From: Pelagibius sp048268885
GTDB taxonomy: Bacteria > Pseudomonadota > Alphaproteobacteria > Kiloniellales > Kiloniellaceae
Direction: 5' to 3'
Length of the DNA: 64,000 nucleotides
Assembly (NCBI GenBank): GCA_048268885.1
Contig: JBLWUP010000010.1
Location: forward strand, 62,001-126,000
The notes beneath the pieces are model-generated. The model ran no database searches. It saw nothing but the letters and a program-made list of their open reading frames with translations, and was not told where the DNA came from. Shown one piece after another: positions 7,781-16,316 of the stretch (position 1 is the first letter of the stretch; each line of letters begins with the position of its first letter). Both the position numbers and the translations under genes were made by a program.

Positions 7781-8791
7781 ATGGCTTTGAAAGTCGTGAT
7801 TACCGGCGGTGCCGGGTTCATCGGGCAGCGTCTGGGCCAGGCTTTGCTGCAGCGCGGTGTGCTGACCGGTCCCAGCGGCGCGCAGGAGCCCATCGACGCA
7901 CTGCTGCTGTTCGACGTCGCGGCGCCGGCGCAGCGCCCCGCCTGGGCGGACGAGCGGGTGGAGATCCGCAGCGGCGACATCTCCGATCCGGCACAGGTCG
8001 CGGCGCTGGTCGACCGCGACGACATCTCGATCTTTCACCTGGCCTCCGTGGTCAGCGGCGGCGGCGAGAAGGACTTCGACCTGGCCATGCGGGTGAACCT
8101 GACCGGCGGTCTGAACGTCTTCGAGGCTTGCCGCGCCCGGGGCGGTTCAGGGGCCAGGAAGGAGGCCGGCCCGCCGCGGCTGGTCTTCGCCAGCTCCATT
8201 GCGGTCTTCGGCGGCGCGGGCATGGCGCCGGTCGTCGGCGATCACGCCAAGCAGACCCCGCAGACCACTTACGGCGCCACCAAGGCGATCTGCGAGCTGC
8301 TGGTCAACGACTACACCCGCAAGGGTTTCTTCGACGGGCGCTCGGCGCGTCTGCCAACGGTCATCGTGCGCCCGGGCAAACCCAACGCGGCCGCCTCCAG
8401 CTTCGTCAGCGGTCTGTTCCGCGAACCACTGAACGGTGAGACCTGCAAGATCCCGGTGTCCGAGGACACGGTCATGCCGCTGCTCGGTTACCGCTCCATC
8501 GTCGGCGGCCTTGTCGCCCTGCACGAGGTGGAGGGGGCGGCCCTGGGCGACGACCGGGCGGTCAGCCTGCCGAGCTTCACGGTCACGGTGCGCGATCTGA
8601 TCGACGCCCTTCAACGCGTCGCCGCGGACCGCCACCTGGGCGAGATCGTCTTCGAGCCCGATCCCTTCATCCAGGAAATCTGTGACGGCTGGCCCAAGGA
8701 CGCTTCCTACGAGCGGGCCACGAAGATCGGCCTGCCGCGGGACGCCAGCCTGGACGCCATCGTCGAAAACTACATCGAGGACTACCTGTGA
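7781..8791 (+). CDS. denD: D-erythronate dehydrogenase (NAD-dependent epimerase/dehydratase family)
   Basis: A 336-residue extended SDR. The NAD motif VVITGGAGFIGQRL opens the protein, with FASSIAVFGGAG (about residue 139) and the catalytic YGATK (about 165). The segment VRPGKPNAAASSFVSGLF (about 195) is characteristic of DenD, which oxidises D-erythronate to 2-keto-D-erythronate. The ATG directly abuts GGGAGG; a TTG two codons on (7787) has better spacing and could be the true start. It is first in an operon with dgoK (4-bp GTGA overlap) and dgoA. The usual DenD partners (OtnK, OtnC, OtnI) are not in the window, so its substrate here may differ. Confidence 0.85.
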   Translation: MALKVVITGGAGFIGQRLGQALLQRGVLTGPSGAQEPIDALLLFDVAAPAQRPAWADERVEIRSGDISDPAQVAALVDRDDISIFHLASVVSGGGEKDFDLAMRVNLTGGLNVFEACRARGGSGARKEAGPPRLVFASSIAVFGGAGMAPVVGDHAKQTPQTTYGATKAICELLVNDYTRKGFFDGRSARLPTVIVRPGKPNAAASSFVSGLFREPLNGETCKIPVSEDTVMPLLGYRSIVGGLVALHEVEGAALGDDRAVSLPSFTVTVRDLIDALQRVAADRHLGEIVFEPDPFIQEICDGWPKDASYERATKIGLPRDASLDAIVENYIEDYL

Positions 8792-9693
8792 GCCGGTCTG
8801 TCATTGCGGTTGATTGGGGCACCTCTTCGTTCCGCGCCTATCTGCTGGACGGGAAGGGTGAGATTGTGGATCGCCAGGAAACGGCTGGCGGCATCCTGCG
8901 GGTCCGTGGCGGCGACTTCGCCGCGGCGCTGCTGGCCGAAATCGGGGACTGGCTGAAACGGAACCCCGACGCGCTGGTGATCATGAGCGGGATGATCGGC
9001 AGCCGCCAGGGCTGGCGCGAGATCCCCTATGTGGACTGTCCGGCGGGTCTGGCCGACATCGCCGCCGGGCTGGAACGCGTCGACTGGGGCGAGGGTGAGG
9101 CCTGGATCGTGCCCGGCCTGCTGGACGAAGCCCGCCCGGCCCAGCCCGACGTCATGCGCGGCGAGGAAACCCAGGTCCTCGGCGCGCTGGCCCGGCTGCC
9201 GAAGGGGAGCGGCCTGGTCTGCCTGCCCGGCACCCACAGCAAATGGGTCCGCGTGGCCGACGGCGCCATCCAGGGCTTCGGCACCTATATGACCGGCGAG
9301 GTCTATGACCTGCTGCAGGGCCATTCCATCCTCGGCCGCCTGATGACCAAGGGCGCGGTGAACGCCGACCGCTGGTTCCTGGAAGGCGTGAGCCTGGGCC
9401 GCGAGGGCGGGCTGCTGAACCGCCTGTTCTCGGCGCGCAGCCGGGTGCTGGCCGGTGACCTGCCGGAAGGCGAGGTGCGCAGCTACCTCTCCGGCCTGCT
9501 CATCGGCGACGAACTGGCCGCCGCCGTCACCGACAGCCAGGCCGAGGTGTTCCTGCTCGGCGCGCCGGCGCTGTCGGCGCTCTACGAGGCGGCGCTGACC
9601 AAGCTCGGCCACCAGGTGGTGGTGCTGGAAACCGACGCGGTCGCGGCGGGGCTCTTCGCGCTGGCGCAACAGCTGATGGCATCGGAGGGCTGA
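8788..9693 (+). CDS. dgoK: 2-dehydro-3-deoxygalactonokinase
   Basis: A 301-residue sugar-acid kinase that phosphorylates 2-keto-3-deoxygalactonate with ATP in the DeLey-Doudoroff galactose pathway. Family motifs are clear: the phosphate-binding AVDWGTSSFRAYL at residues 7-19, SGMIGSRQGW (about 71), the PGTHSKWV segment (about 149) and the TGEVYDLLQ stretch (about 170). The GTG start overlaps the denD stop as GTGA, implying coupled translation, and the stop lies 3 bp before dgoA. Confidence 0.95.
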   Translation: MSRSVIAVDWGTSSFRAYLLDGKGEIVDRQETAGGILRVRGGDFAAALLAEIGDWLKRNPDALVIMSGMIGSRQGWREIPYVDCPAGLADIAAGLERVDWGEGEAWIVPGLLDEARPAQPDVMRGEETQVLGALARLPKGSGLVCLPGTHSKWVRVADGAIQGFGTYMTGEVYDLLQGHSILGRLMTKGAVNADRWFLEGVSLGREGGLLNRLFSARSRVLAGDLPEGEVRSYLSGLLIGDELAAAVTDSQAEVFLLGAPALSALYEAALTKLGHQVVVLETDAVAAGLFALAQQLMASEG

Positions 9694-9696
9694 GAC

Positions 9697-10332
9697 ATGG
9701 ACGGACTGAAACCCTGGCTCGACGGCCTGCCCTTGGTGGCGATCCTGCGCGGCGTGAAGCTGGACGAAGTGGTGGCCATCGGCGAGGCGCTGGTCGGGGC
9801 CGGCATCACCATGATCGAGGTCCCGCTGAACTCGCCGGATCCGCTGGACAGCATCGCGGCGCTGGCCAAGGCTTGCGGCGGCGAGGCGCTGATCGGCGCC
9901 GGCACGGTCCTGGATCCCGAGGACGTCGGCCGCGTCGCCTCCGCCGGCGGGCGGCTGGTGGTGACGCCCAACGCCGAGCCCGAGGTGGTGGCGGCCTGCA
10001 AGGTGCAGCAGCTGATCTGCGTGCCGGGTTTCGCCACGCCGAGTGAGGGGCTGCGCCTCGCGCGCGCCGGGGCCGATGCGCTGAAGCTGTTTCCCGCCGA
10101 GGGCAGCCCGCCGGAGGTGGTGAAGGCCATGAAGGCGGTTTTCCCGCCGGACCTGCCGATCCTGGCGGTGGGGTCGATCACGCCGGAAAAAATTCTGCCC
10201 TATTGGCAGGCGGGGGTGCGGGGCTTCGGCCTGGGCGGCAGCCTCTACAAGCCCGGCGACGGCCCGGCGGAGGTGGCGCCCCGCGTCGCGTCCTTCCGCG
10301 ACAAGATCGCCATGGCCCGGGCGGGAGAATAG
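9697..10332 (+). CDS. dgoA: 2-dehydro-3-deoxy-6-phosphogalactonate aldolase
   Basis: A 211-residue class I KDPG/KDPGal aldolase that splits the DgoK product into pyruvate and glyceraldehyde 3-phosphate. The TIM-barrel landmarks are visible: the catalytic Glu in MIEVPLNSPDPL (about residue 45), IGAGTVL (about 68) and the Schiff-base Lys in ADALKLFPAE (about 130). The PLNSPDP strand and VPGFATPSE fit the galactonate branch (DgoA) rather than Eda. GGAGG sits about 8 bases before the ATG. Last gene of denD-dgoK-dgoA. Confidence 0.93.
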   Translation: MDGLKPWLDGLPLVAILRGVKLDEVVAIGEALVGAGITMIEVPLNSPDPLDSIAALAKACGGEALIGAGTVLDPEDVGRVASAGGRLVVTPNAEPEVVAACKVQQLICVPGFATPSEGLRLARAGADALKLFPAEGSPPEVVKAMKAVFPPDLPILAVGSITPEKILPYWQAGVRGFGLGGSLYKPGDGPAEVAPRVASFRDKIAMARAGE

Positions 10333-10350
10333 CCGGGCAGGAAGCGGCGC

Positions 10351-11007
10351 TTACTCGCCGGCGGCGCTGAAGGGCATAGCTGGGTCGCTGTTCTCGACAT
10401 AGCGCAGCAGCGGCGCCCAGTCTTCGCGCAGGTCTTCGTGCTGTTTCCCGGTCAGGTCGAAGACGCTGAGGCCGCGCCCGGCCACGTCGGCGTAGACAAG
10501 CCGGTGGCGCAGGCGCCCGACACCGGTGTGGCCGACGCCCAGCATGAACTTGTCGAGCTTCGCCGCCATGCGGGTGCCGGTCTGCACGCGGTTACGCAGA
10601 ATGGCGACGGCGGTCTTGCTCTTGCGGATCGGCTTCAAGGCTTCCAGCTGCTTCAGGAACTCGCCGGTCACCGGTTCGTCGAAGCCCGAGGGCAGCACCG
10701 GCACGACGATGACGTCGGCGAGGCGCAGCAGCTCCTCGATCTTTTTCATCTTCATGCCCGCGGGCGCATCGATGATCAGGCGGTCGACCTGCTTCGGCGT
10801 CTTTCCCGGCCCGTCGCGCCAGTCGACGGCCTGGATCGGCGCCGCCGTGTCAGGGCGGCCTTTCAGCCAGCCGAGGCTGCTGCCCTGCTTGTCGGCATCG
10901 GCCAAGGCGGCGCGCAGGCCGGCGTTGGCGAAGGCGGCGGCAAGGTGCGTGGCGACCGTGGTCTTGCCACAGCCGCCCTTGGTGTTGGCGACGAGAACGG
11001 TGATCAT
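10351..11007 (-). CDS. ParA/MinD-like P-loop ATPase
   Basis: A 218-residue deviant-Walker ATPase. The signature KGGCGKTT (about residues 10-17) with both lysines, DADKQGSSLGW (about 39) and the Walker B-like LIIDAPAG (about 77) are intact. No ParB partner or helix-turn-helix is nearby, so it is probably a positioning or switch ATPase rather than a replicon partition protein. It starts 1 bp after the stop of the CYTH-CHAD gene and is surely co-transcribed with it. Plasmid partition is unlikely from the flanking chromosomal metabolism genes. The cargo is unknown. Confidence 0.85.
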   Translation of the reverse strand: MITVLVANTKGGCGKTTVATHLAAAFANAGLRAALADADKQGSSLGWLKGRPDTAAPIQAVDWRDGPGKTPKQVDRLIIDAPAGMKMKKIEELLRLADVIVVPVLPSGFDEPVTGEFLKQLEALKPIRKSKTAVAILRNRVQTGTRMAAKLDKFMLGVGHTGVGRLRHRLVYADVAGRGLSVFDLTGKQHEDLREDWAPLLRYVENSDPAMPFSAAGE

Positions 11008-11008
11008 C

Positions 11009-12610
11009 TCAGGCTTTCTTCTTCTTGGGGCTTTCCCAGAACGGCGTGCTGGCGGCGAAGGACTTCCAGGTGTGGCGCATGTCCGGCTCGAAGTCGAGCA
11101 GCGCGCGGTCGTACCACCCGATCATCCGGCCGGCCGCCTGTTGCAGCCGCGCGCCGGTCTTGCCGCGGCCCGAACTCTGCGTCAGCTCGGCCAGCAGGTG
11201 TTCGGCGACCGCCACGTCGTTCAGGTGGCCGAGACTCTCCTGCAGATCGCGCAGTGCCGCCAGATAGGGCTTGGCGCGCTTCGCCGGATAGAGGTCGCGG
11301 AAAAACTCGGTGGTGTAGCGCAGTTTTTTTACCGCGATGCGCAGTTCGTGCCGCTCGGCGCTCGGCAGCTGCTTGAAGCCCTTGCCGCGCTTCAGCACCT
11401 GGCGGTGGCGCTTGGCCAGCAACTGGTCGGCGAGGCCGAGAAGGGGCTGGTTCAGGGCGACGTCCTGTTCCGCGGTCAGCTCGGCGCAATGCCAGGCGCG
11501 GTCTTCCAGCCAGCCGCCGAGGCGCAGCAGGAAGCGGGTGTAGCGCGGTTCCGAAAGGGCTTCGCGCACTGCTTGGTAGGCGGTGGCCTGCTCTTCCCGC
11601 GCGGCGGCGCGCAACGCGGCCAGCCCCGGATCGTCCGGGCGATAGGCCTCCAGCGGCACCAGCAGGTCGGACTGGAAGACATCCCAGTTGCGTGCCGGGC
11701 CCAGAGAGTGGAGCGCCCATTTGGCCTCGGTCTTCAGCCAGTCCAACTGCTCCGGCGGCAGCAGGTCACCGAAGACCGAGAGCGCCGAGCGGAAGCGTCG
11801 GAGGCCGACGCGCAGCTGGTGCACGCCTTCCGGGTCGCCGCCGTCCAGGGCGGCCAGTTCGTTGGCGGTCCAGTGCCGCAGGCAGGCCTCCAGGATCGCC
11901 GTCAGGGCGTCGTCGACGCGCATCTTCGCCGTCAACTCCACCGCTTCGGCGCGATGCCACGTCGGCTTGCGGCCGGTGGCCAGCGCGTAGCCGCGCGCCG
12001 ACTTACTGCGCGTTTCGATCTGTGTCGGGGCGACATCCTGCAGCGCGAGGGCGAGGTCGAAGAGGGCGCGCGGCGGTCCTTCCAGCAGTTCCAGCTCGAT
12101 CTCGGCCAAGGGTTCCCTGGCGCCGGCGGCTTCGATCTCGCCGCGGTCGAAGGCCGCCTCGATGACCTTCAGGCGGCCGAGGGAGTCGGTGCCGTTCACC
12201 TCCATCACCTCGCGGTGGACGCGGGTGGTGAAGACAGGGCGCAGCTCGCCGGGCAGGATGAGGCCCAGGGCGGCGCGGATCTGCGGATCGTCGACGATAT
12301 CGGGCTGCGGCTCCAGCGAAGGCACTTCGCCTTCCCACTCGCCGCGGCTCAGCACGGCGCCGGCTGCGGTGTCTCCCGTCTTCACCGTCTGGATGAATCG
12401 GGTGCCGTCGCGGCGGATGCGGAAGGCAAGGCCCCGCTTGCGCAGGCGCAGGTCGGCGGTGTCGTAGTAGACGTTCTCGAGGTCTTTGATCTTCGGCTCG
12501 GCCCCGCCGGAGCCCGTCAGCGGCAGGGACTGCCAAAGCCGTTGCAGGGTTTCCGGATCGCCCCGCAGCTTGAGCTCGGTTTCCGTAGGTGCCGAAGTTC
12601 CGGCCGTCAT
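11009..12610 (-). CDS. CYTH and CHAD domain protein, probable polyphosphate-binding inorganic triphosphatase
   Basis: A 533-residue fusion. The N-terminal CYTH domain (about residues 8-205) begins with the ExExK signature ETELKLRG and continues with YYDTADLRLRKRG and the RRDGTRFIQTVK strand; CYTH tunnels hydrolyse triphosphates with a divalent metal. The C-terminal CHAD domain (about 225-525) is helical with conserved His and basic residues (GVHQLRVGLRRFRSAL, about 275; RHELRIAVKKLRYTTEFFRD, about 435) that bind polyphosphate. The ATG at 12610 puts ETELKL near the N-terminus as in relatives; longer in-frame starts add unrelated sequence. The C-terminus ends KKKKA. Cotranscribed with a ParA-like ATPase and divergent from a SixA-like phosphatase, suggesting a phosphate or polyphosphate role. 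Confidence 0.92.
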   Translation of the reverse strand: MTAGTSAPTETELKLRGDPETLQRLWQSLPLTGSGGAEPKIKDLENVYYDTADLRLRKRGLAFRIRRDGTRFIQTVKTGDTAAGAVLSRGEWEGEVPSLEPQPDIVDDPQIRAALGLILPGELRPVFTTRVHREVMEVNGTDSLGRLKVIEAAFDRGEIEAAGAREPLAEIELELLEGPPRALFDLALALQDVAPTQIETRSKSARGYALATGRKPTWHRAEAVELTAKMRVDDALTAILEACLRHWTANELAALDGGDPEGVHQLRVGLRRFRSALSVFGDLLPPEQLDWLKTEAKWALHSLGPARNWDVFQSDLLVPLEAYRPDDPGLAALRAAAREEQATAYQAVREALSEPRYTRFLLRLGGWLEDRAWHCAELTAEQDVALNQPLLGLADQLLAKRHRQVLKRGKGFKQLPSAERHELRIAVKKLRYTTEFFRDLYPAKRAKPYLAALRDLQESLGHLNDVAVAEHLLAELTQSSGRGKTGARLQQAAGRMIGWYDRALLDFEPDMRHTWKSFAASTPFWESPKKKKA

Positions 12611-12909
12611 CCGCCTGTCTGCCCGCTTATCCGTGTAACGCCCTGCGCCGGGTTCGGTCCCGGCTGCAGCCATCATGCCGATTGTTCGGGGCGCTTGTAC
12701 CAGCATTGGGCTCGGTGACCCCTTTGGCAGAACGCCTCGTTCCCCTGTCGTTCCTCTGGCGCCGGCGCCCATGAAGATAGAAACCGGTCGACGGCGCCCG
12801 CTATTCTTGTCTAATGCCTAGCTTCGCGAATAACCGGCTCATGGTGCAAGCTTCTTTGTCCCGCCGCTCGTGTGCCGGGACGCCGACGATTTGATTAGAA
12901 AGGCGAAAA

Positions 12910-13428
12910 ATGCCGGAACTGCTGCTGCTGCGCCACGCGAAATCCGACTGGAAGGATGCCGGCCAGGACGATTTCGACCGCCCGCTGGCGCCCAGGGGGC
13001 GCCGGGCGGCGCCGCTCATGGGGCAATACCTGCATGACCACGGCCTGGAGCCCGACCTCGTGCTCTGTTCGACCGCCCGGCGGGCCGTGGAAACTCTGAA
13101 GCTGGTGTTGACAGCGCTAGCATCGGAGCCTCAAATCAGTTATTTGAAGTCACTCTATCTGGCGCCGCCGAGCCGGATGCTGGCCGTTCTGGGCCGCCAG
13201 ACCCCAGAGTATGAGCGGGTTCTGCTCATCGCCCACAACCCGGGCCTGGAGCGTCTGGCGCTGATGCTAAGCGGATCGGACCAGGGTCCTACGGCGCAAC
13301 GTCTGGCGGAGAAGTTTCCGACCGCTGCCCTGGCGCGCTTTCGGGTCGCGGCCTGGGACAGCCTGGAGCGGAAGCCGGCGGAACTGGTGGAATTCGTCAG
13401 GCCGCGCGACCTGGCCGGGAAGTCCTGA
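12910..13428 (+). CDS. SixA-like phosphohistidine phosphatase (histidine phosphatase superfamily)
   Basis: A 172-residue single-domain phosphatase. The RHG-type catalytic motif LLLRHAKSDW is at residues 5-14, with the second catalytic His in LLIAHNPGLERLAL near residue 108 and CSTARRAVETL (about 56) carrying the phosphate-binding Arg. Length and the HAKSDW motif match SixA, which removes phosphate from phosphohistidine of HPt or PTS proteins; small-molecule phosphatases of the same fold cannot be excluded. The ribosome site (AAAGGCG) is weak. A 299-bp divergent region separates it from the CYTH-CHAD gene; I see no other gene there. Confidence 0.87.
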   Translation: MPELLLLRHAKSDWKDAGQDDFDRPLAPRGRRAAPLMGQYLHDHGLEPDLVLCSTARRAVETLKLVLTALASEPQISYLKSLYLAPPSRMLAVLGRQTPEYERVLLIAHNPGLERLALMLSGSDQGPTAQRLAEKFPTAALARFRVAAWDSLERKPAELVEFVRPRDLAGKS

Positions 13429-13581
13429 GCGGATCTTCCGTCCGGGCGCCGCGCGGTTGGAGTTTCAGGAGATTGCCTGGCGCGCGGTTGTCGCGCGTGA
13501 GGCCAAGCGGGGCTGAAGCAGGGCAGGGCGCGGGATCACCCCGCCGGCGCGGCGCCGATATAAAAACTGGAGGAAACGCCC

Positions 13582-15363
13582 GTGAAGATCGCCAATATGG
13601 ACCGGCGCCTGCGCAGTCAGAGCTGGTTCAACGACCCTGAGAACCCCAGCATGACCGCGCTCTACCTGGAGCGCTATCTCAACTACGGGCTGACCCAGGA
13701 GGAACTGGTTTCCGGCAAGCCGATCATCGGCATCGCCCAGACCGGCAGCGATCTGTCCCCCTGCAACCGCATCCACCTCGACCTGTCCCGGCGCATGCGC
13801 GATGGCATCCGCGATGCCGGCGGCGTCGCCTTCGAATTTCCCGTGCACCCGATCCAGGAAACCGGCCGCCGCCCCACCGCGGCGCTGGACCGCAACCTGG
13901 CCTATCTCGGCCTGGTTGAGATTCTGCACGGCTATCCCATCGACGGGGTGATCCTCACCACCGGCTGCGACAAGACCACGCCGGCCTGCCTCATGGCGGC
14001 GGCCACCGTCGACCTGCCGGCCATCGCCATCAACGGCGGGCCGATGCTCGACGGGCATTGGGACGGCAAGCTGGTCGGCTCCGGCACCGTGGTGTGGGAA
14101 GGGCGGCGCCTCTATGCCGCCGGCGAGATCGACTACGACGAGTTCCTCTCCATGGCGGCGGCGGCGGCGCCCAGCGCCGGCCACTGCAACACCATGGGCA
14201 CGGCCTCGTCCATGAACTCCCTGGCCGAAGCCCTCGGCATGATGCTGCCGGGCTCCGCCTCGATTCCTGCGCCCTACCGCGAGCGCGGCCAGATGGCCTA
14301 CGAGACCGGCCGGCGCATTGTCGAGATGGTGTGGGAAGAACTGACCCCGTCGAAGATCATGACGCGCGAGGCCTTCGAGAACGCCATCGTCGTGAACTCG
14401 GCCATCGGCGGCTCCACCAACTGCCCGATCCACATCAACGCCATCGCGCGCCACATGGGTGTCGATCTGGTGATCGAGGACTGGCAGACCTTCGGCCACG
14501 ACATTCCGCTGCTGGTGAACGTCCAGCCGGCCGGCGAGCATCTGGCCGAGGGCTATCACCGCGCCGGCGGCCTGCCGGCGGTGATGGGCGAGCTAATCCG
14601 CGCCGGGAAGATCAACACCGGCGCCATGACCGTCGCCGGCAAGACCATGGGCGACCTGCACAGCAAGACCGAGGCCGGCGACCGCGACGTGATTCGCGCC
14701 TACGACGATCCGATGATGGAGGAGGCCGGCTTCGTGGTGCTGGGCGGCAATCTGTTCGACGCCGCCATCATGAAGACCTCGGTGATCTCTCCGGGTTTCC
14801 GCAAGCGCTATCTTTCGGAGCCCGGCCGGGAGAACGTCTTCGAGGGCCGTGCCATCGTCTTCGAGGGACCGGAGGACTACCACCACCGCATCAACGATCC
14901 CGCGCTGGAGATCGACGATACCTGTCTGCTCTTCGTGCGCGGCTGCGGGCCGATTGGCTATCCCGGCTCGGCGGAAGTGGTGAACATGCAGCCGCCCGAC
15001 TCCCTCATCAAGGCGGGCATCTACGAGCTGCCGACCATCGGCGACGGCCGCCAGAGCGGTACCTCCGGCAGCCCGTCGATCCTCAACGCCTCGCCGGAAT
15101 CTGCGGCGGGCTCGGGCTTGGCGATCCTGCAGAGCGGCGACCAGGTGCGCATCGATCTCAACGCGCGCCGCGTCGACCTTCTGGTCAGCGAGGAAGAGAT
15201 CGCGGCGCGCTGGAAGGCCTACACGCCACCGGCGCTGGAGCACCAGACGCCCTGGCAGGAAATTTACCGCGGCGCGGTCGGCCAGCTCGCCAGCGGCGGC
15301 TGCCTGGAACCGGCGGTGAACTACCACCAGGTGGTCAAGAGCATCCCCCGTCATTCGCACTAA
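13582..15363 (+). CDS. IlvD/Edd family aldonate dehydratase (arabinonate/galactonate/xylonate type)
   Basis: A 593-residue iron-sulfur dehydratase that would convert a sugar acid into its 2-keto-3-deoxy derivative. Three Cys expected for the [2Fe-2S] cluster are in SPCNRIH (about residue 60), TTGCDKTTPAC (about 129) and GHCNTMGTASSMN (about 202); the C-terminal GDGRQSGTSGSPSILN segment carries the catalytic Ser region. Opening with an ORF-wide RSQSWFNDPENPSMTALY N-terminus, it belongs to the pentonate/hexonate branch rather than true dihydroxy-acid dehydratase. GTG start with GGAGGA 8 bases before. It lies 14 bp before an SDR gene; the pair would feed DgoK or the FAH-family enzyme. The substrate is inferred. 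Confidence 0.92.
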   Translation: MKIANMDRRLRSQSWFNDPENPSMTALYLERYLNYGLTQEELVSGKPIIGIAQTGSDLSPCNRIHLDLSRRMRDGIRDAGGVAFEFPVHPIQETGRRPTAALDRNLAYLGLVEILHGYPIDGVILTTGCDKTTPACLMAAATVDLPAIAINGGPMLDGHWDGKLVGSGTVVWEGRRLYAAGEIDYDEFLSMAAAAAPSAGHCNTMGTASSMNSLAEALGMMLPGSASIPAPYRERGQMAYETGRRIVEMVWEELTPSKIMTREAFENAIVVNSAIGGSTNCPIHINAIARHMGVDLVIEDWQTFGHDIPLLVNVQPAGEHLAEGYHRAGGLPAVMGELIRAGKINTGAMTVAGKTMGDLHSKTEAGDRDVIRAYDDPMMEEAGFVVLGGNLFDAAIMKTSVISPGFRKRYLSEPGRENVFEGRAIVFEGPEDYHHRINDPALEIDDTCLLFVRGCGPIGYPGSAEVVNMQPPDSLIKAGIYELPTIGDGRQSGTSGSPSILNASPESAAGSGLAILQSGDQVRIDLNARRVDLLVSEEEIAARWKAYTPPALEHQTPWQEIYRGAVGQLASGGCLEPAVNYHQVVKSIPRHSH

Positions 15364-15377
15364 GGGAGTAGAGAACG

Positions 15378-16118
15378 ATGGGGGACAGCCTGGCGGGCAA
15401 AACCGCGCTGGTGACGGCGGCGGCGCAGGGCATCGGCCGCGCCACGGCGCTGGCTTTCGCGGCGGAGGGCGCTGAAGTCACGGCCACCGACATCAACCTC
15501 GACCGCCTGGAAGAACTGTCCGGGACGCCGGGCATTTCCGTGCGGCGCCTCGACGTGATGAACGCCCAGGCGGTGAACTCCCTGGCGGCGGAACTGCCGC
15601 CGCTCGACGTGCTGTGCAACGTCGCCGGCTTCGTGCACAACGGCACCATCCTCGACTGTCCGGAGGAAGACTGGGATTTCTCCTTCGACCTCAACGTGAA
15701 GTCGATGTACCGGATGATCCGCGCCTTCCTGCCGGCGATGCTGGAGACCGGCGGCGGCTCGATCGTCAACATGGCGTCGGTGGCCTCCTCGCTGCGCGGC
15801 CTGCCGAACCGCTGCGTCTACGGCGCCAGCAAGGCGGCGGTCATCGGACTCACCAAGTCGGTGGCGGCGGACTTCATCCAGCAGGGCCTCCGCTGCAACT
15901 GCATCTGCCCCGGCACCATCGAATCCCCCTCGCTGGACGAGCGGATCAACGCCTTCGACGACCCGGTGGCCGCGCGCAAGGCTTTCATCGCCCGTCAGCC
16001 CATCGGCCGTCTCGGGAAGGCGGAGGAGATCGCCGCCATGGCGGTCTACCTGGCCGGCGACGGCGCCGCCTACACCACCGGCACGGCGATGATCGTCGAC
16101 GGCGGCGTAACGCTGTAG
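15378..16118 (+). CDS. SDR-family dehydrogenase, probable 2-keto-3-deoxy-L-fuconate-type dehydrogenase
   Basis: A 246-residue classical short-chain dehydrogenase. The cofactor motif is TAAAQGIGRA (about residue 12; most SDRs have TGxxxGIG), followed by NVAGF (about 80), the catalytic Ser in NMASVASS (about 132) and YGASKAA (about 148). CICPGTIESPSLDERI (about 175) resembles the substrate loop of human DHRS6/BDH2 and the bacterial 2-keto-3-deoxy-L-fuconate dehydrogenases. That enzyme yields a 2,4-diketo-3-deoxy acid, the substrate type of the FAH-family hydrolase at 5.6-6.5 kb, which supports a shared pathway. GGGAG precedes the ATG. Probably cotranscribed with the dehydratase. Confidence 0.88.
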   Translation: MGDSLAGKTALVTAAAQGIGRATALAFAAEGAEVTATDINLDRLEELSGTPGISVRRLDVMNAQAVNSLAAELPPLDVLCNVAGFVHNGTILDCPEEDWDFSFDLNVKSMYRMIRAFLPAMLETGGGSIVNMASVASSLRGLPNRCVYGASKAAVIGLTKSVAADFIQQGLRCNCICPGTIESPSLDERINAFDDPVAARKAFIARQPIGRLGKAEEIAAMAVYLAGDGAAYTTGTAMIVDGGVTL

Positions 16119-16122
16119 CGGG

Positions 16123-16285
16123 CTCTCCCCCTCACCCAGCTTCGGCTAGGTTCGCTTCACTCTCCAAGCCTGCGCAACCCTCTCCCACGAGGGGAGAGGG
16201 AGGGGGAATTGGGGCTGCCGCGAAGCTCCTCTCCCTTGGTGGGAGAGGGAGGGGCCCGTGAAGCGGGAGGGTGAGGGGGGAGCCT
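16123..16285. repeat. dispersed repeat of CCCTCACCC / GGGAGAGGG type
   Basis: Intergenic palindromic mosaic of CCCCCTCACCC, TCTCCCACGAGGGGAGAGG, CTCTCCCTTGGTGGGAGAGG and GGGAGGGTGAGGGGG. The outer CCCCTCACCC and GGGTGAGGGG arms are inverted, and two inner hairpins sit between them. It separates two convergent genes and could serve as a bidirectional terminator. This sequence type is common between genes in alphaproteobacteria. Confidence 0.7.
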
Positions 16286-16316
16286 TGCGCCCGCAGGCAG
16301 TCGCTAAGCTGCTTCG

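Noticed and set aside
10351..11007. Plasmid partition ParA
   Set aside because: No ParB, no parS-like repeats and no replication gene nearby; it is cotranscribed with a CYTH-CHAD gene.
12611..12909. Small 26-codon frame (from 12813) before the SixA-like gene
   Set aside because: Too short, no ribosome site and no recognisable sequence; treated as promoter region.
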